The notes under the pieces are model-generated. The model made no database searches and was not told the DNA's origin. It saw only the letters and a program-made list of their open reading frames with translations. The translations under genes and the position numbers were made by a program. Positions 1 to 7,011 of a DNA stretch of 16,619 bases are shown piece by piece. The first letter of the stretch is position 1; each line of letters starts with the position of its first letter. The DNA is from JBLHLB01 sp047618505 (GTDB lineage: Bacteria; Planctomycetota; UBA1135; GCA-002686595): positions 1-16,619 of the forward strand of contig JBLHLB010000053.1 in the NCBI GenBank assembly GCA_047618505.1, read 5' to 3'.

Positions 1-2
1 TG

Positions 3-1034
3 ATGCGCATCGAGTACGACCGCGCCCAGCGCTACAGCTACCCGATGGTGTTGATGTTGGTGGAGGTGGATCGTCTGGAGTACCTGCACGATCTCTACGG
101 CTACGAGTCGAAAGAGGAGATCCTGCATGCCGTTCTCGGGCAACTCAAGGGCCTGACACGGGAGAGTGATTTCCTTGGCTGCATGCAGAATGAGCGCATC
201 CTGACCGCCTTTCCGCACACCCCAGAGAAGGCCGCCGGGCATATTGCGGGACGACTACTCCAGGGCTCCCGGAATCTGCAATTCGATAGCGGAGGCCGCG
301 GTATCCGTATCACCCTCTCGGTTGGCATCGCCGTCTCTGATCCGGACCGGGTCTTGTCTTTTGAGGAGTTCCATGGGGAGGCCCATGAATCCTTGATGTT
401 CGCCATCCGAGCCGGCGGCGATCGCTACGTGCGTCGCGAGCCTGCGACCCATTTGATCGAGAGTCTCCGTAGCGAGCTCGAAGAAGAAGCCGAGGCCCTG
501 CGGGAAGAGCAGGAGCACGAGGCTGCGAATGAGTTCACCATCGTTCCCCAGGCTTTTCCTGGTGAGCCCATGGGGTCGCTCTCAACGCCAGAGTTAGCCA
601 CTCTCCAGGACGAAGTGGCCATGGCCCAGGTGCAAGCCCTCTTCAGCAAGCTTGAGTCCCGCCCCCAGGAGGTCATGTTCCTGGAGCGCGAGTTGATTGA
701 GCTGGTCAAGGGGCTCCTGGCTCGCGCCCGCGCCGAAGCGAGCACCGATGCCGCCCATGGGCACCGCGGGCAGGTGGACGTACTCGAGCGTCGTATCGAG
801 AAGCTCAAGGATGTGCTCGACCAAACCGAGGCCAACCTACGCAGCGTAGCCGCCGCCAAGGAACTCGACCCTGGCGTCGCATCCGTCTATCGATCCGTCC
901 AGGGCCTCCCCACAGGGGAAGAGGGCTTCGGGCGGAAGAAGGAAATGCTTACTATCCTGTTCGAGGCCAACCAGGACCTGCGTCGCAACATCCGTAAGCA
1001 GTCCAGGGGTAAGCCTCCAACAGGCGAAGAATAA
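3..1034 (+). CDS. Degenerate GGDEF-domain protein with coiled-coil C-terminus (probably 5'-partial)
   Basis: Residues 1-145 follow the GGDEF fold: a start resembling 'El.Ra.RysyPmvLm', a conserved D23 in 'VEVDRLEYLHDLYGY', and the late 'LSVGIA...AIRAGGDRYV' segment. The catalytic GGDEF motif is replaced by QNERI (residues 62-66), so diguanylate cyclase activity is very unlikely. An RxxD motif (R53-D56) sits exactly five residues before it, where the c-di-GMP inhibitory site lies in active enzymes. It may therefore bind c-di-GMP as a receptor (inference). Residues 150-180 and about 215-340 are charged and helical, with likely coiled coils. The ATG lies at base 3, and typical GGDEF domains begin about 20 residues earlier, so the true start is probably outside the window. 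An actin-like gene starts 45 bases downstream on the same strand, suggesting an operon and a filament-associated role. Confidence 0.75.
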   Translation: MRIEYDRAQRYSYPMVLMLVEVDRLEYLHDLYGYESKEEILHAVLGQLKGLTRESDFLGCMQNERILTAFPHTPEKAAGHIAGRLLQGSRNLQFDSGGRGIRITLSVGIAVSDPDRVLSFEEFHGEAHESLMFAIRAGGDRYVRREPATHLIESLRSELEEEAEALREEQEHEAANEFTIVPQAFPGEPMGSLSTPELATLQDEVAMAQVQALFSKLESRPQEVMFLERELIELVKGLLARARAEASTDAAHGHRGQVDVLERRIEKLKDVLDQTEANLRSVAAAKELDPGVASVYRSVQGLPTGEEGFGRKKEMLTILFEANQDLRRNIRKQSRGKPPTGEE

Positions 1035-1038
1035 GAGT

Positions 1039-1059
1039 GGGAGTTCCCGTCGAACTCCC
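1039..1059 (+). promoter_or_regulatory. Intergenic hairpin between GGDEF-like and MamK-like genes
   Basis: GGGAGTTC (1039-1046) pairs perfectly with GAACTCCC (1052-1059) around a 5-base loop, giving an 8-bp stem. No T-run follows, so it is a poor intrinsic terminator. It could be an mRNA processing or stability element, or partly attenuate entry into the actin gene. No convincing Shine-Dalgarno lies between it and the ATG at 1080. Confidence 0.45.
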
Positions 1060-1079
1060 CGTGACACCGCCAAAATACA

Positions 1080-2132
1080 ATGAGTGACAAAAAACAGGAT
1101 TCGGACCAAGGCGTCCTCTACCTAGGCATTGACCTGGGCACTTCGCGGACGTCGGTTTCCGCTTCCAATGGCCTGCGTGAGACGATCTCGTCCTTCGTTG
1201 GTTATCCGAAGGATGTCGTCGCGCGCAAATTGCTGAAGCGCGATGTCCTCTACGGAGACGACGCGGTGAAGCATCGGCTTTCGCTCAATTTCTACCGTCC
1301 CCTGCAGCACGGTGTGATCAAGGACGCCAGCGGAGAGAGCGATTCAGCTGAGGGCAATCTCAAGGCGGCAAGGGACTTGATTGCCGAGATCATCCGCATG
1401 GCAAAGCCGCGTAAGGACGAGCTGGTCTATGCCGTCATCGGCGCGCCGGCCCAGGCTTCGATCAACAACAAGGAAGCGATCATCTCCGCCGCGCGCGAAG
1501 CTGTGGATTCGGTCATGCTCTGCTCCGAACCCTTCGCTGTCGCCTACGGGCTCGATTGGCTGGAGGATGTCCTTGTGGTCGACATTGGCGCGGGGACGAC
1601 GGACCTTTGCCGGATGCACGGCACTATGCCCGAGGACTCTGATCAGATTACCGTCACCTACGCCGGCGACTTCGTTGACGGTGCCCTGACGGATAATATC
1701 AAGAAGAGTCACCCGGATGCGCAATTCACGACGCAGATGATCAAACAGATCAAGGAACGTCACTCTTCGGTCGCCCAGGAAATGGAGCAGGTCCTTGTCA
1801 GCCTACCGGTCAACGGCAAGCCGACTGAGTTCGACATCACCGTGGAGATGCGCGACGCCTGCCAGCAGATCATCCCGCCGATCGTGGAAGGACTTGGGCA
1901 GTTGATCTCGACCTTCGACCCAGAGTTCCAAGAGCGCCTTAAGAACCGCGTTCTCCTGGCCGGTGGCGGAAGCATGATTCGCGGCCTGGACACGGCCGTG
2001 GAGCGCGAGATGCATCGGACCCTCGGTGGCGGCAAGGTGCTGCGCATCGAGGAGCCGATCTACGGAGGTTCGAACGGCGCCCTCAAGATTGCCCACGACA
2101 TGCCCGCCGAGTTTTGGGAGCAGCTGAAATAG
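1080..2132 (+). CDS. mamK: MamK-like bacterial actin (filament-forming ATPase)
   Basis: This is a 350-residue actin/HSP70-superfamily ATPase. Visible motifs are phosphate-1 GIDLGTSRTS (16-25), a VGYPKD segment (40-45), a SEPFAVAYGL segment (149-158), phosphate-2 VVDIGAGTTDL (166-176) and adenosine motif LLAGGGSMIRG (292-302). Length and block order match the magnetosome cytoskeleton protein MamK, and the GIDLGTS, VGYPKD, SEPF-V-YGLD and VDIGAGTTD blocks are near-identical to MamK as I remember it. It lacks the substrate-binding part of DnaK, and I judge it closer to MamK than to MreB, FtsA or ParM. MamK filaments position magnetosomes, but no other mam gene is in the window, so the cargo here is unknown. 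The symbol is a family-level assignment, not proof of orthology. It sits between a GGDEF-like coiled-coil gene and an overlapping membrane protein gene, both possible partners. Confidence 0.85.
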   Translation: MSDKKQDSDQGVLYLGIDLGTSRTSVSASNGLRETISSFVGYPKDVVARKLLKRDVLYGDDAVKHRLSLNFYRPLQHGVIKDASGESDSAEGNLKAARDLIAEIIRMAKPRKDELVYAVIGAPAQASINNKEAIISAAREAVDSVMLCSEPFAVAYGLDWLEDVLVVDIGAGTTDLCRMHGTMPEDSDQITVTYAGDFVDGALTDNIKKSHPDAQFTTQMIKQIKERHSSVAQEMEQVLVSLPVNGKPTEFDITVEMRDACQQIIPPIVEGLGQLISTFDPEFQERLKNRVLLAGGGSMIRGLDTAVEREMHRTLGGGKVLRIEEPIYGGSNGALKIAHDMPAEFWEQLK

Positions 2133-4174
2133 TCGAGGCGGGTAACAACTCGGTCGAAACAGGGTGCGCGGGGACGGGCGACGATGTCGCGCGTCCCCGT
2201 TTCCATTCGGCGATCCGGTGCCTAGCGGTGTCCCTGGTGGTGCTGCTGCTTGTCTTGTGCTCGACAGTCTTGCGCGTCCGCTCCGCCGAGGGTGATTCGA
2301 ATTTCCGCGCTGCCCAGGAACAGGGCCAGTCCAAGGGACTGTGGAAGAGCGACCCGGCGCTGCTGCTCTATCTCACCGAACGCATTCTGGATGCGGACGG
2401 CGTCACGCCGAAGGACTGGCGTGCGGACCCACGCTTGCAGCATCCCTATAGCACCGATATTCCCGCTGAGTTCACGGTCGGGCAGGAATTCCTGTTGGCC
2501 TGGACGCAGCTTGGCCTGCGCTCTATCGGGCGCGAAGCTCCACTAGATTGGACAGCTCGTTGGCTCTTCAGTTTCCTGGCTAGCCTATCTCTGGTCGGGG
2601 TCTTTGGCCTCGCGCGTGAGTTGACGCGTAGGCGTGTCGATTCGTGCATGCCAGCCTTCTTCGCGGCCCTGCTCTGGGCGATCTTGCCTGCCAACTATCG
2701 CACCATCGGTTTCTTGATTGTGCGCGAGGACCTGGCGATTCCGGCCCTCGCCTGGGCACTTTGGCTCTTGGCCCGCGCCGCGCGGCGGGACACCGCTGGC
2801 GCTTGGTTTCTGGCGGGATTGCCCCTGGCTCTTGCGCTTTCCACCTGGCACGCCATGGGATTCTTCCTGGCGGTGTTGCTCATGGCCCCGGTGGCCTGGT
2901 TGTTGCGTACGGGGCGGAGTCCGTTCACCCACCTGCGCTCAACCGCGCTGCTGGTTGTGCCGGTCTTGGCGACTCTATTCGTGCCCGCTCTGCGTACGGC
3001 GGGAACCTTGGGGTCCCTGCCGGCCCTCCTAACCGGCGGGCTCCTCGCGGCTGGAATCGCCGAGACTCGTGGGTTGCGCCACGTCACCCGTGTGGCCTGT
3101 GCCGGCGGTGCCGCGGGTCTGGTCTTGATTCTGGCCGGTGCCCTGCGCTTGGCCCGCGGAACGGCGGGGGCCTACTCCCACGTCTACGACGTTCTCTTCG
3201 CCAAGTTGCGCACCCTCGGTCATGCTCCGGAGGACCCGACGGAGATCTCCTTCGACGCACGACTTCTCTGGCAAGGTCCCTTTGAAACCCTGCCGCCCGC
3301 GAGTTTCGTTGGGTACCTGGGGTGGGGGATGCTCTTTTGCCTGCTTGGTTTTGTCCTGGCCTGGTGGGGGTGGGGCCCGGCGGCAACCCAGGCGAAGGTG
3401 TCGCAGTCAGGTTCAGACCGTCCTGGTACACGTGACGTTTCCACTGCCGAGGCGCTCCTGGTCGCCGCCAGCCTGTTCTCGCTTCCGGCAGCGTGGTTGG
3501 TGGCGCGCGTGGTGGTTCTTCCGGGTCTGCTACTGCCGGTGTTGGCGGCGACTTTGCTGGCGCGTGCTTGGCAGACCAAGGGGAAGACAGGCGGCGTCTC
3601 GCCGGCGTTGCTGCTGGGTGGCGGTGTTCTCTTCTTGCAGGGCGCGTTGCTTTTCCTGCCTTGGATCTGGGGCTTTACGAGTCCCTGGTACCAACCCGCA
3701 GGTCGACAGGCTGAGATCGCGGCGCTTGTGGATTGGGTCTCTGAGAACGTGGAGCCGACCGAGGCGATCAGTGCGGACTTCATGAACGGCCCCGCGATTT
3801 TGGCCCACTGCGGCAACGGCATCGTTCTTCAACCCAAGTACGAAACGGACCGTAGTCGGCGCCAGGCGGAGCGGTTCCTGGAGGAGTTCTTCCACGGATC
3901 GCCAGCGGAGTTCCTCTCCTTGATCCGGGGCGAGTTCAAGACACGCTACGTGCTGATCGATCGCTACACCCTTGGATTCCTTTCCCGTTGGGCCGCGGGG
4001 TTGCGCGACGATGCAGATCTGGTTCCGGGCACCGCGGCGGAACTCTTTCTCTCCCAGGACACCGAGCGGTTGGAGAGCATTGCCGGCACCACCTTGGTCT
4101 ACCGTAGCCCGGAATCTATCCAGCAGTCCAACGGCGCGGCCTATGACTTCTTTTGCCTCTACCGCTTGGATTAG
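2114..4174 (+). CDS. Polytopic membrane GT-C type glycosyltransferase-like protein (STT3/ArnT/GT39-like)
   Basis: Up to 686 residues. An N-terminal membrane anchor (about 36-55) is followed by a first outer loop containing HPYSTD (110-115) and an IPAEFTVGQEF segment, then about ten hydrophobic segments to about residue 540, and a soluble C-terminal domain. Acidic residues in the first loop, the REDLAIP segment (204-210) and a tail with 'QPKYE..RSRRQ' and 'YVLIDRY' resemble lipid-linked-sugar GT-C enzymes of the STT3/GT39 type. The canonical WWDYG motif of oligosaccharyltransferases was not seen, so substrate and activity are unknown. The reading frame opens inside the upstream actin gene. A TTG at 2114 gives an 18-base overlap, but no Shine-Dalgarno supports it. 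The next good candidate, GTG 2228, would cut into the first membrane helix, so the start is uncertain. Overlap implies co-translation with the MamK-like gene. Confidence 0.65.
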   Translation: MGAAEIVEAGNNSVETGCAGTGDDVARPRFHSAIRCLAVSLVVLLLVLCSTVLRVRSAEGDSNFRAAQEQGQSKGLWKSDPALLLYLTERILDADGVTPKDWRADPRLQHPYSTDIPAEFTVGQEFLLAWTQLGLRSIGREAPLDWTARWLFSFLASLSLVGVFGLARELTRRRVDSCMPAFFAALLWAILPANYRTIGFLIVREDLAIPALAWALWLLARAARRDTAGAWFLAGLPLALALSTWHAMGFFLAVLLMAPVAWLLRTGRSPFTHLRSTALLVVPVLATLFVPALRTAGTLGSLPALLTGGLLAAGIAETRGLRHVTRVACAGGAAGLVLILAGALRLARGTAGAYSHVYDVLFAKLRTLGHAPEDPTEISFDARLLWQGPFETLPPASFVGYLGWGMLFCLLGFVLAWWGWGPAATQAKVSQSGSDRPGTRDVSTAEALLVAASLFSLPAAWLVARVVVLPGLLLPVLAATLLARAWQTKGKTGGVSPALLLGGGVLFLQGALLFLPWIWGFTSPWYQPAGRQAEIAALVDWVSENVEPTEAISADFMNGPAILAHCGNGIVLQPKYETDRSRRQAERFLEEFFHGSPAEFLSLIRGEFKTRYVLIDRYTLGFLSRWAAGLRDDADLVPGTAAELFLSQDTERLESIAGTTLVYRSPESIQQSNGAAYDFFCLYRLD

Positions 4175-4183
4175 TTGGTCGCT

Positions 4184-4204
4184 GGCCTGCCGAGGGGGCA
4201 GGCC
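4184..4204. terminator. Hairpin between convergent genes (likely bidirectional terminator)
   Basis: GGCCTGCC (4184-4191) pairs perfectly with GGCAGGCC (4197-4204) around loop GAGGG. It fills the 30-base gap between the converging stop codons at 4174 and 4205. The stem is very GC-rich, but no clear U-tract exists on either strand, so termination efficiency is uncertain. Confidence 0.6.
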
Positions 4205-4684
4205 CTACTCGTACCACTCCTCGGTTTCCGCGGCGATGCGATCGACCTCGTCGGCACTTGTGAGTTCCCCCTTGCCGAGCCCGGGGCAGCATTCCTTGAC
4301 GGAACCTTCCCAGGTCGCGCGCTTCAGGTTTTCCACCCAGTAGGGCCAGGTGGCGCACTGCTTGGGACGCACTGGGTAGATGTTGCAGGTGTTGCCCTCC
4401 CCGAGAAAAGGACAGGCGGGGTCGTCCATGCGGATGGTGGTCCAGCCCTCTTCCTCCTTGCAGTACTTGGAAACGAAGTCCGCCGGGGCCAGATCCAGGT
4501 ACTCGGCGATCTGGAGCACATCTATCGTGGCCAGGTAGACGTAGGTGTAGTCTCCGTGGTTCTTGCAGCAGTTACCGCACTGCGTGCACTCGAATTTGAG
4601 GCCGTCCCGGTACCAGCGGGGGTCCTTGGCGGCGTCCCCGGGGGGATTCTGGGTCTTCCCGGGGGGGGGAGTCGTGGGGGGCAT
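4205..4684 (-). CDS. YkgJ-family cysteine-cluster protein
   Basis: This 159-residue protein has the YkgJ (zinc/iron-chelating, CxxCxxCC) pattern: C33-x2-C36-x2-C39-C40 after a conserved 'F.CTQCGNCC', then C91, C100 in 'CPFL...CNIYPVRPKQC' (C110), and C132-C133 near the end. The family is thought to bind a metal or Fe-S cluster, but its biochemical role is largely undefined. The first 25 residues are Pro-rich and no signal peptide is seen, so it is probably cytoplasmic. The ATG at 4684 is supported by AGGAAG at 4690-4695, a well-placed Shine-Dalgarno. It stands alone on the minus strand, convergent with the glycosyltransferase-like gene and divergent from the sigma-54 activator. Confidence 0.88.
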   Translation of the reverse strand: MPPTTPPPGKTQNPPGDAAKDPRWYRDGLKFECTQCGNCCKNHGDYTYVYLATIDVLQIAEYLDLAPADFVSKYCKEEEGWTTIRMDDPACPFLGEGNTCNIYPVRPKQCATWPYWVENLKRATWEGSVKECCPGLGKGELTSADEVDRIAAETEEWYE

Positions 4685-4765
4685 CGTGGCTTCCTGGGGT
4701 CCCAGGGGTGGAATTTTCCGAATACTGTGCGGTGACCGAACACCTGTCGGGCGATAGCACCGGCA

Positions 4766-4781
4766 GTGTGCGCTATCACAC
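4766..4781. promoter_or_regulatory. Candidate operator palindrome in the divergent intergenic region
   Basis: GTGTG-N6-CACAC (4766-4781) contains TGTG...CACA half-sites that resemble a Crp/Fnr-family operator with slightly short spacing. A second inverted repeat overlaps it: GATAGC (4753-4758) with GCTATC (4772-4777). The roughly 200-base region 4685-4884 separates the divergent YkgJ and sigma-54 activator genes and must hold both promoters. I could not assign a confident -35/-10 or -24/-12 pair. Confidence 0.3.
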
Positions 4782-4884
4782 GATAGGGTAATACTGGGGG
4801 AATCGTCAGCGGAACCCCGCCCAGCTCCTGTCTTCCGGCTAAGACCAACTGGAGGGCCAAGCCCAGAGCAGCAGTGCGAGCCGT

Positions 4885-6987
4885 ATGAAACTAATCGTAG
4901 TCGAGGAAGGAACCAGAGCGACAGTCCCCTTGGATGGAAGCTCTCAGGAAGGTGAGCCGACCTGGACGATGGTGCGCATCGGGCGCGCGATCGACAACGA
5001 CATTCGGCTCAGCGGGGCCCTGGCATCGCGCCATCACTGCCGCCTGGAGCAGGACAAGGAGGGCATCTGGGTGGTCGACCTGAGCTCGGCCAACGGGACG
5101 ATGGTCAATGGACAGCGCATTGATCGGCGACTACTGGGCTCTGGAGATGTGATTGGAATCGGTGGGGCGCGCATGCATTTGGAGGGCTTCGAGGAGGAAG
5201 CCAAAGACACCGCAGGCCAGCAGACCGACGTCGTCACCATCGGCCGCTCTACCCTCTCCGGGGACGGCGTGGCGGGACGCGTGGACGTGGCCGTCTTTGC
5301 ACGCCTAGCGCGCGAGCTAGTGCGCGAGGTCGACCTGGAGCCGCTCCTGCGTCAGATTGTGGATGCGGCCGTGGACCTGGTGGAGGGGGAGCGCGGGTTC
5401 CTGCTCTTCGCCCCGCGTAGCTCCGGTGCGGTCATCAAGGATCCCAAGGAATTAGAGATCAAGGTCGCGCGCACGTTTGATGGCAGTGACATCCCCGTGC
5501 CCTCCTCTCGAATCTCCATGGGCATCGCAAAGCGCGTCCTGGAACGGGCGCGTCCGCTGCTCTCTGTCGACGCGGCGGAGGACGAGCGCTTCGATACGAT
5601 GCAGAGCGTTGAAGATCTGCGGCTACGCTCCGTCCTTTGCCTGCCGATTCGAATCGAAGGTCGTATCCAGGGATTGCTTTACGTCGACAACCGCCTGCGC
5701 CGGGGAGCCTTTACGGAGGATGACCTGGATCTGGCGGAACTCCTGGCGGAGATGGCGGCCATCGCCATCAAGAATGCGCGTTTGGTTGGCGAACTGCGGG
5801 AACAGAACCAACAGTTGGGGAACTCCGCAGATCAGATCAAAAGCTTGAACGAACAGTTAGGACACAAGATTCGTGATCGCGATTCGGAGTTGTCCGTTGT
5901 GCGGCGTGAACTTGATCGCGAACGCGGTCGCTATGACTACGCCTCGATCGTCGGCGCCTCCCATGCCATGCGGAAGGTGTTCTCGGAACTCGATCGCATT
6001 GTCGAAACCGAGCTGCCCGTTTTCATCCACGGAGAGAGCGGCACTGGAAAAGAGTTAGTGGCCCGTGCGGTGCACTTCAATGGTGCTCGCAAGGATCGCC
6101 CCTTCGTAGTAGAGAACTGCGCTGCCCTGCCGGACTCGCTGTTGGAGTCGGAACTCTTCGGGCATACCCGTGGCGCCTTCACCGGGGCCGATCGCGCAAA
6201 GAAGGGGCTGCTCCAACAGGCCGACGGGGGCACGCTGTTTCTGGATGAGATCGGGGACATGTCACCGGAGATGCAGAAGAAGCTCCTGCGCGTCCTGCAG
6301 GAAGGCGAAGTGCGGCCCCTTGGGTCGAACGAGGCTATTCATGTAGATGTGCGCCTCTTGGCCGCCAGCCACCGTGATCTCGAGGAGTTGGTCAAGGCCG
6401 GTACTTTTCGCGAGGACCTCTTCTACCGCATCAATGTGTTGACCATGCACTTGCCGGCCCTGCGTGAACGGCGCGACGACGTACCGCTCCTGTCGGAGAA
6501 GCTCCTTGCGCGGGCGGCGCGGGAAGCTGGACGGCAACCGCCCGAACTGCGCCACGAGGTGGTGGCGGCCCTGGCTGCCTATGACTGGCCGGGCAACGTC
6601 CGCGAGCTTGAGAATGAGATGCGTCGCGTGATGATTGTTGCCGGCGAAGAGGTACGGCTAGAGCACCTCACCACTGCGATTCGCGAGTCGACCCTGTCGA
6701 CCAAGAAATCCAATGCGGCTGAGGAAGAGCCGCGCATCGTCGGCGACCTGCGTGCGGCCGTTGCACGCTTTGAGCAACGTGCTATTGAGGATGCCCTGGC
6801 TATCTCCGGCGGCAACAAGAGTCAGGCAGCGAAGGCCCTTGGGATCAGTCGCTTTGCTTTGCAGCGCAAGCTGGAGAAATACGGGCTCGCAAGCAACGCT
6901 GGCGAGGATCAGGAGCGCGTCGATGGCGCCACGGGTGACAATCCGGCAGCCGCCACAACTGACGGGAGTAGGGGCTCCCAGGGCTAG
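4885..6987 (+). CDS. Sigma-54-dependent transcriptional activator (FHA-GAF-AAA+-Fis HTH)
   Basis: The domain order is clear. An FHA domain (about 1-102; GRAIDNDIRL, SRHH, NGT and N75) binds phosphothreonine peptides. A GAF domain follows (about 140-300), then a short coiled coil. The sigma-54 AAA+ domain (about 354-590) has Walker A GESGTGKE (383-390), an intact GAFTGA loop (430-435), Walker B GGTLFLDEIGD (448-458) and FREDLFYR (508-515). The C-terminal Fis-type helix-turn-helix is at about 640-667 (SGGNKSQAAKALGISRFALQRKL). The intact GAFTGA loop predicts true activation of sigma-54 RNA polymerase. An FHA sensor replaces the usual receiver domain, so input probably comes from a Ser/Thr kinase, and one is encoded 24 bases downstream. 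The target promoters are not identifiable here. Confidence 0.93.
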   Translation: MKLIVVEEGTRATVPLDGSSQEGEPTWTMVRIGRAIDNDIRLSGALASRHHCRLEQDKEGIWVVDLSSANGTMVNGQRIDRRLLGSGDVIGIGGARMHLEGFEEEAKDTAGQQTDVVTIGRSTLSGDGVAGRVDVAVFARLARELVREVDLEPLLRQIVDAAVDLVEGERGFLLFAPRSSGAVIKDPKELEIKVARTFDGSDIPVPSSRISMGIAKRVLERARPLLSVDAAEDERFDTMQSVEDLRLRSVLCLPIRIEGRIQGLLYVDNRLRRGAFTEDDLDLAELLAEMAAIAIKNARLVGELREQNQQLGNSADQIKSLNEQLGHKIRDRDSELSVVRRELDRERGRYDYASIVGASHAMRKVFSELDRIVETELPVFIHGESGTGKELVARAVHFNGARKDRPFVVENCAALPDSLLESELFGHTRGAFTGADRAKKGLLQQADGGTLFLDEIGDMSPEMQKKLLRVLQEGEVRPLGSNEAIHVDVRLLAASHRDLEELVKAGTFREDLFYRINVLTMHLPALRERRDDVPLLSEKLLARAAREAGRQPPELRHEVVAALAAYDWPGNVRELENEMRRVMIVAGEEVRLEHLTTAIRESTLSTKKSNAAEEEPRIVGDLRAAVARFEQRAIEDALAISGGNKSQAAKALGISRFALQRKLEKYGLASNAGEDQERVDGATGDNPAAATTDGSRGSQG

Positions 6988-7011
6988 GGGTCTTCCCCAC
7001 ATCAAACGATC

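Noticed and set aside
2644..3822. Long alternative frames within the glycosyltransferase-like gene
   Set aside because: Arg/Gly/Pro-rich translations are typical of high-GC shadows. The chosen frame has clear membrane helices and a soluble C-terminal domain.
4175..4735. Open frame on the plus strand opposite the YkgJ gene
   Set aside because: It is a GC-rich antisense shadow. The minus-strand frame has the conserved cysteine pattern and a good Shine-Dalgarno.
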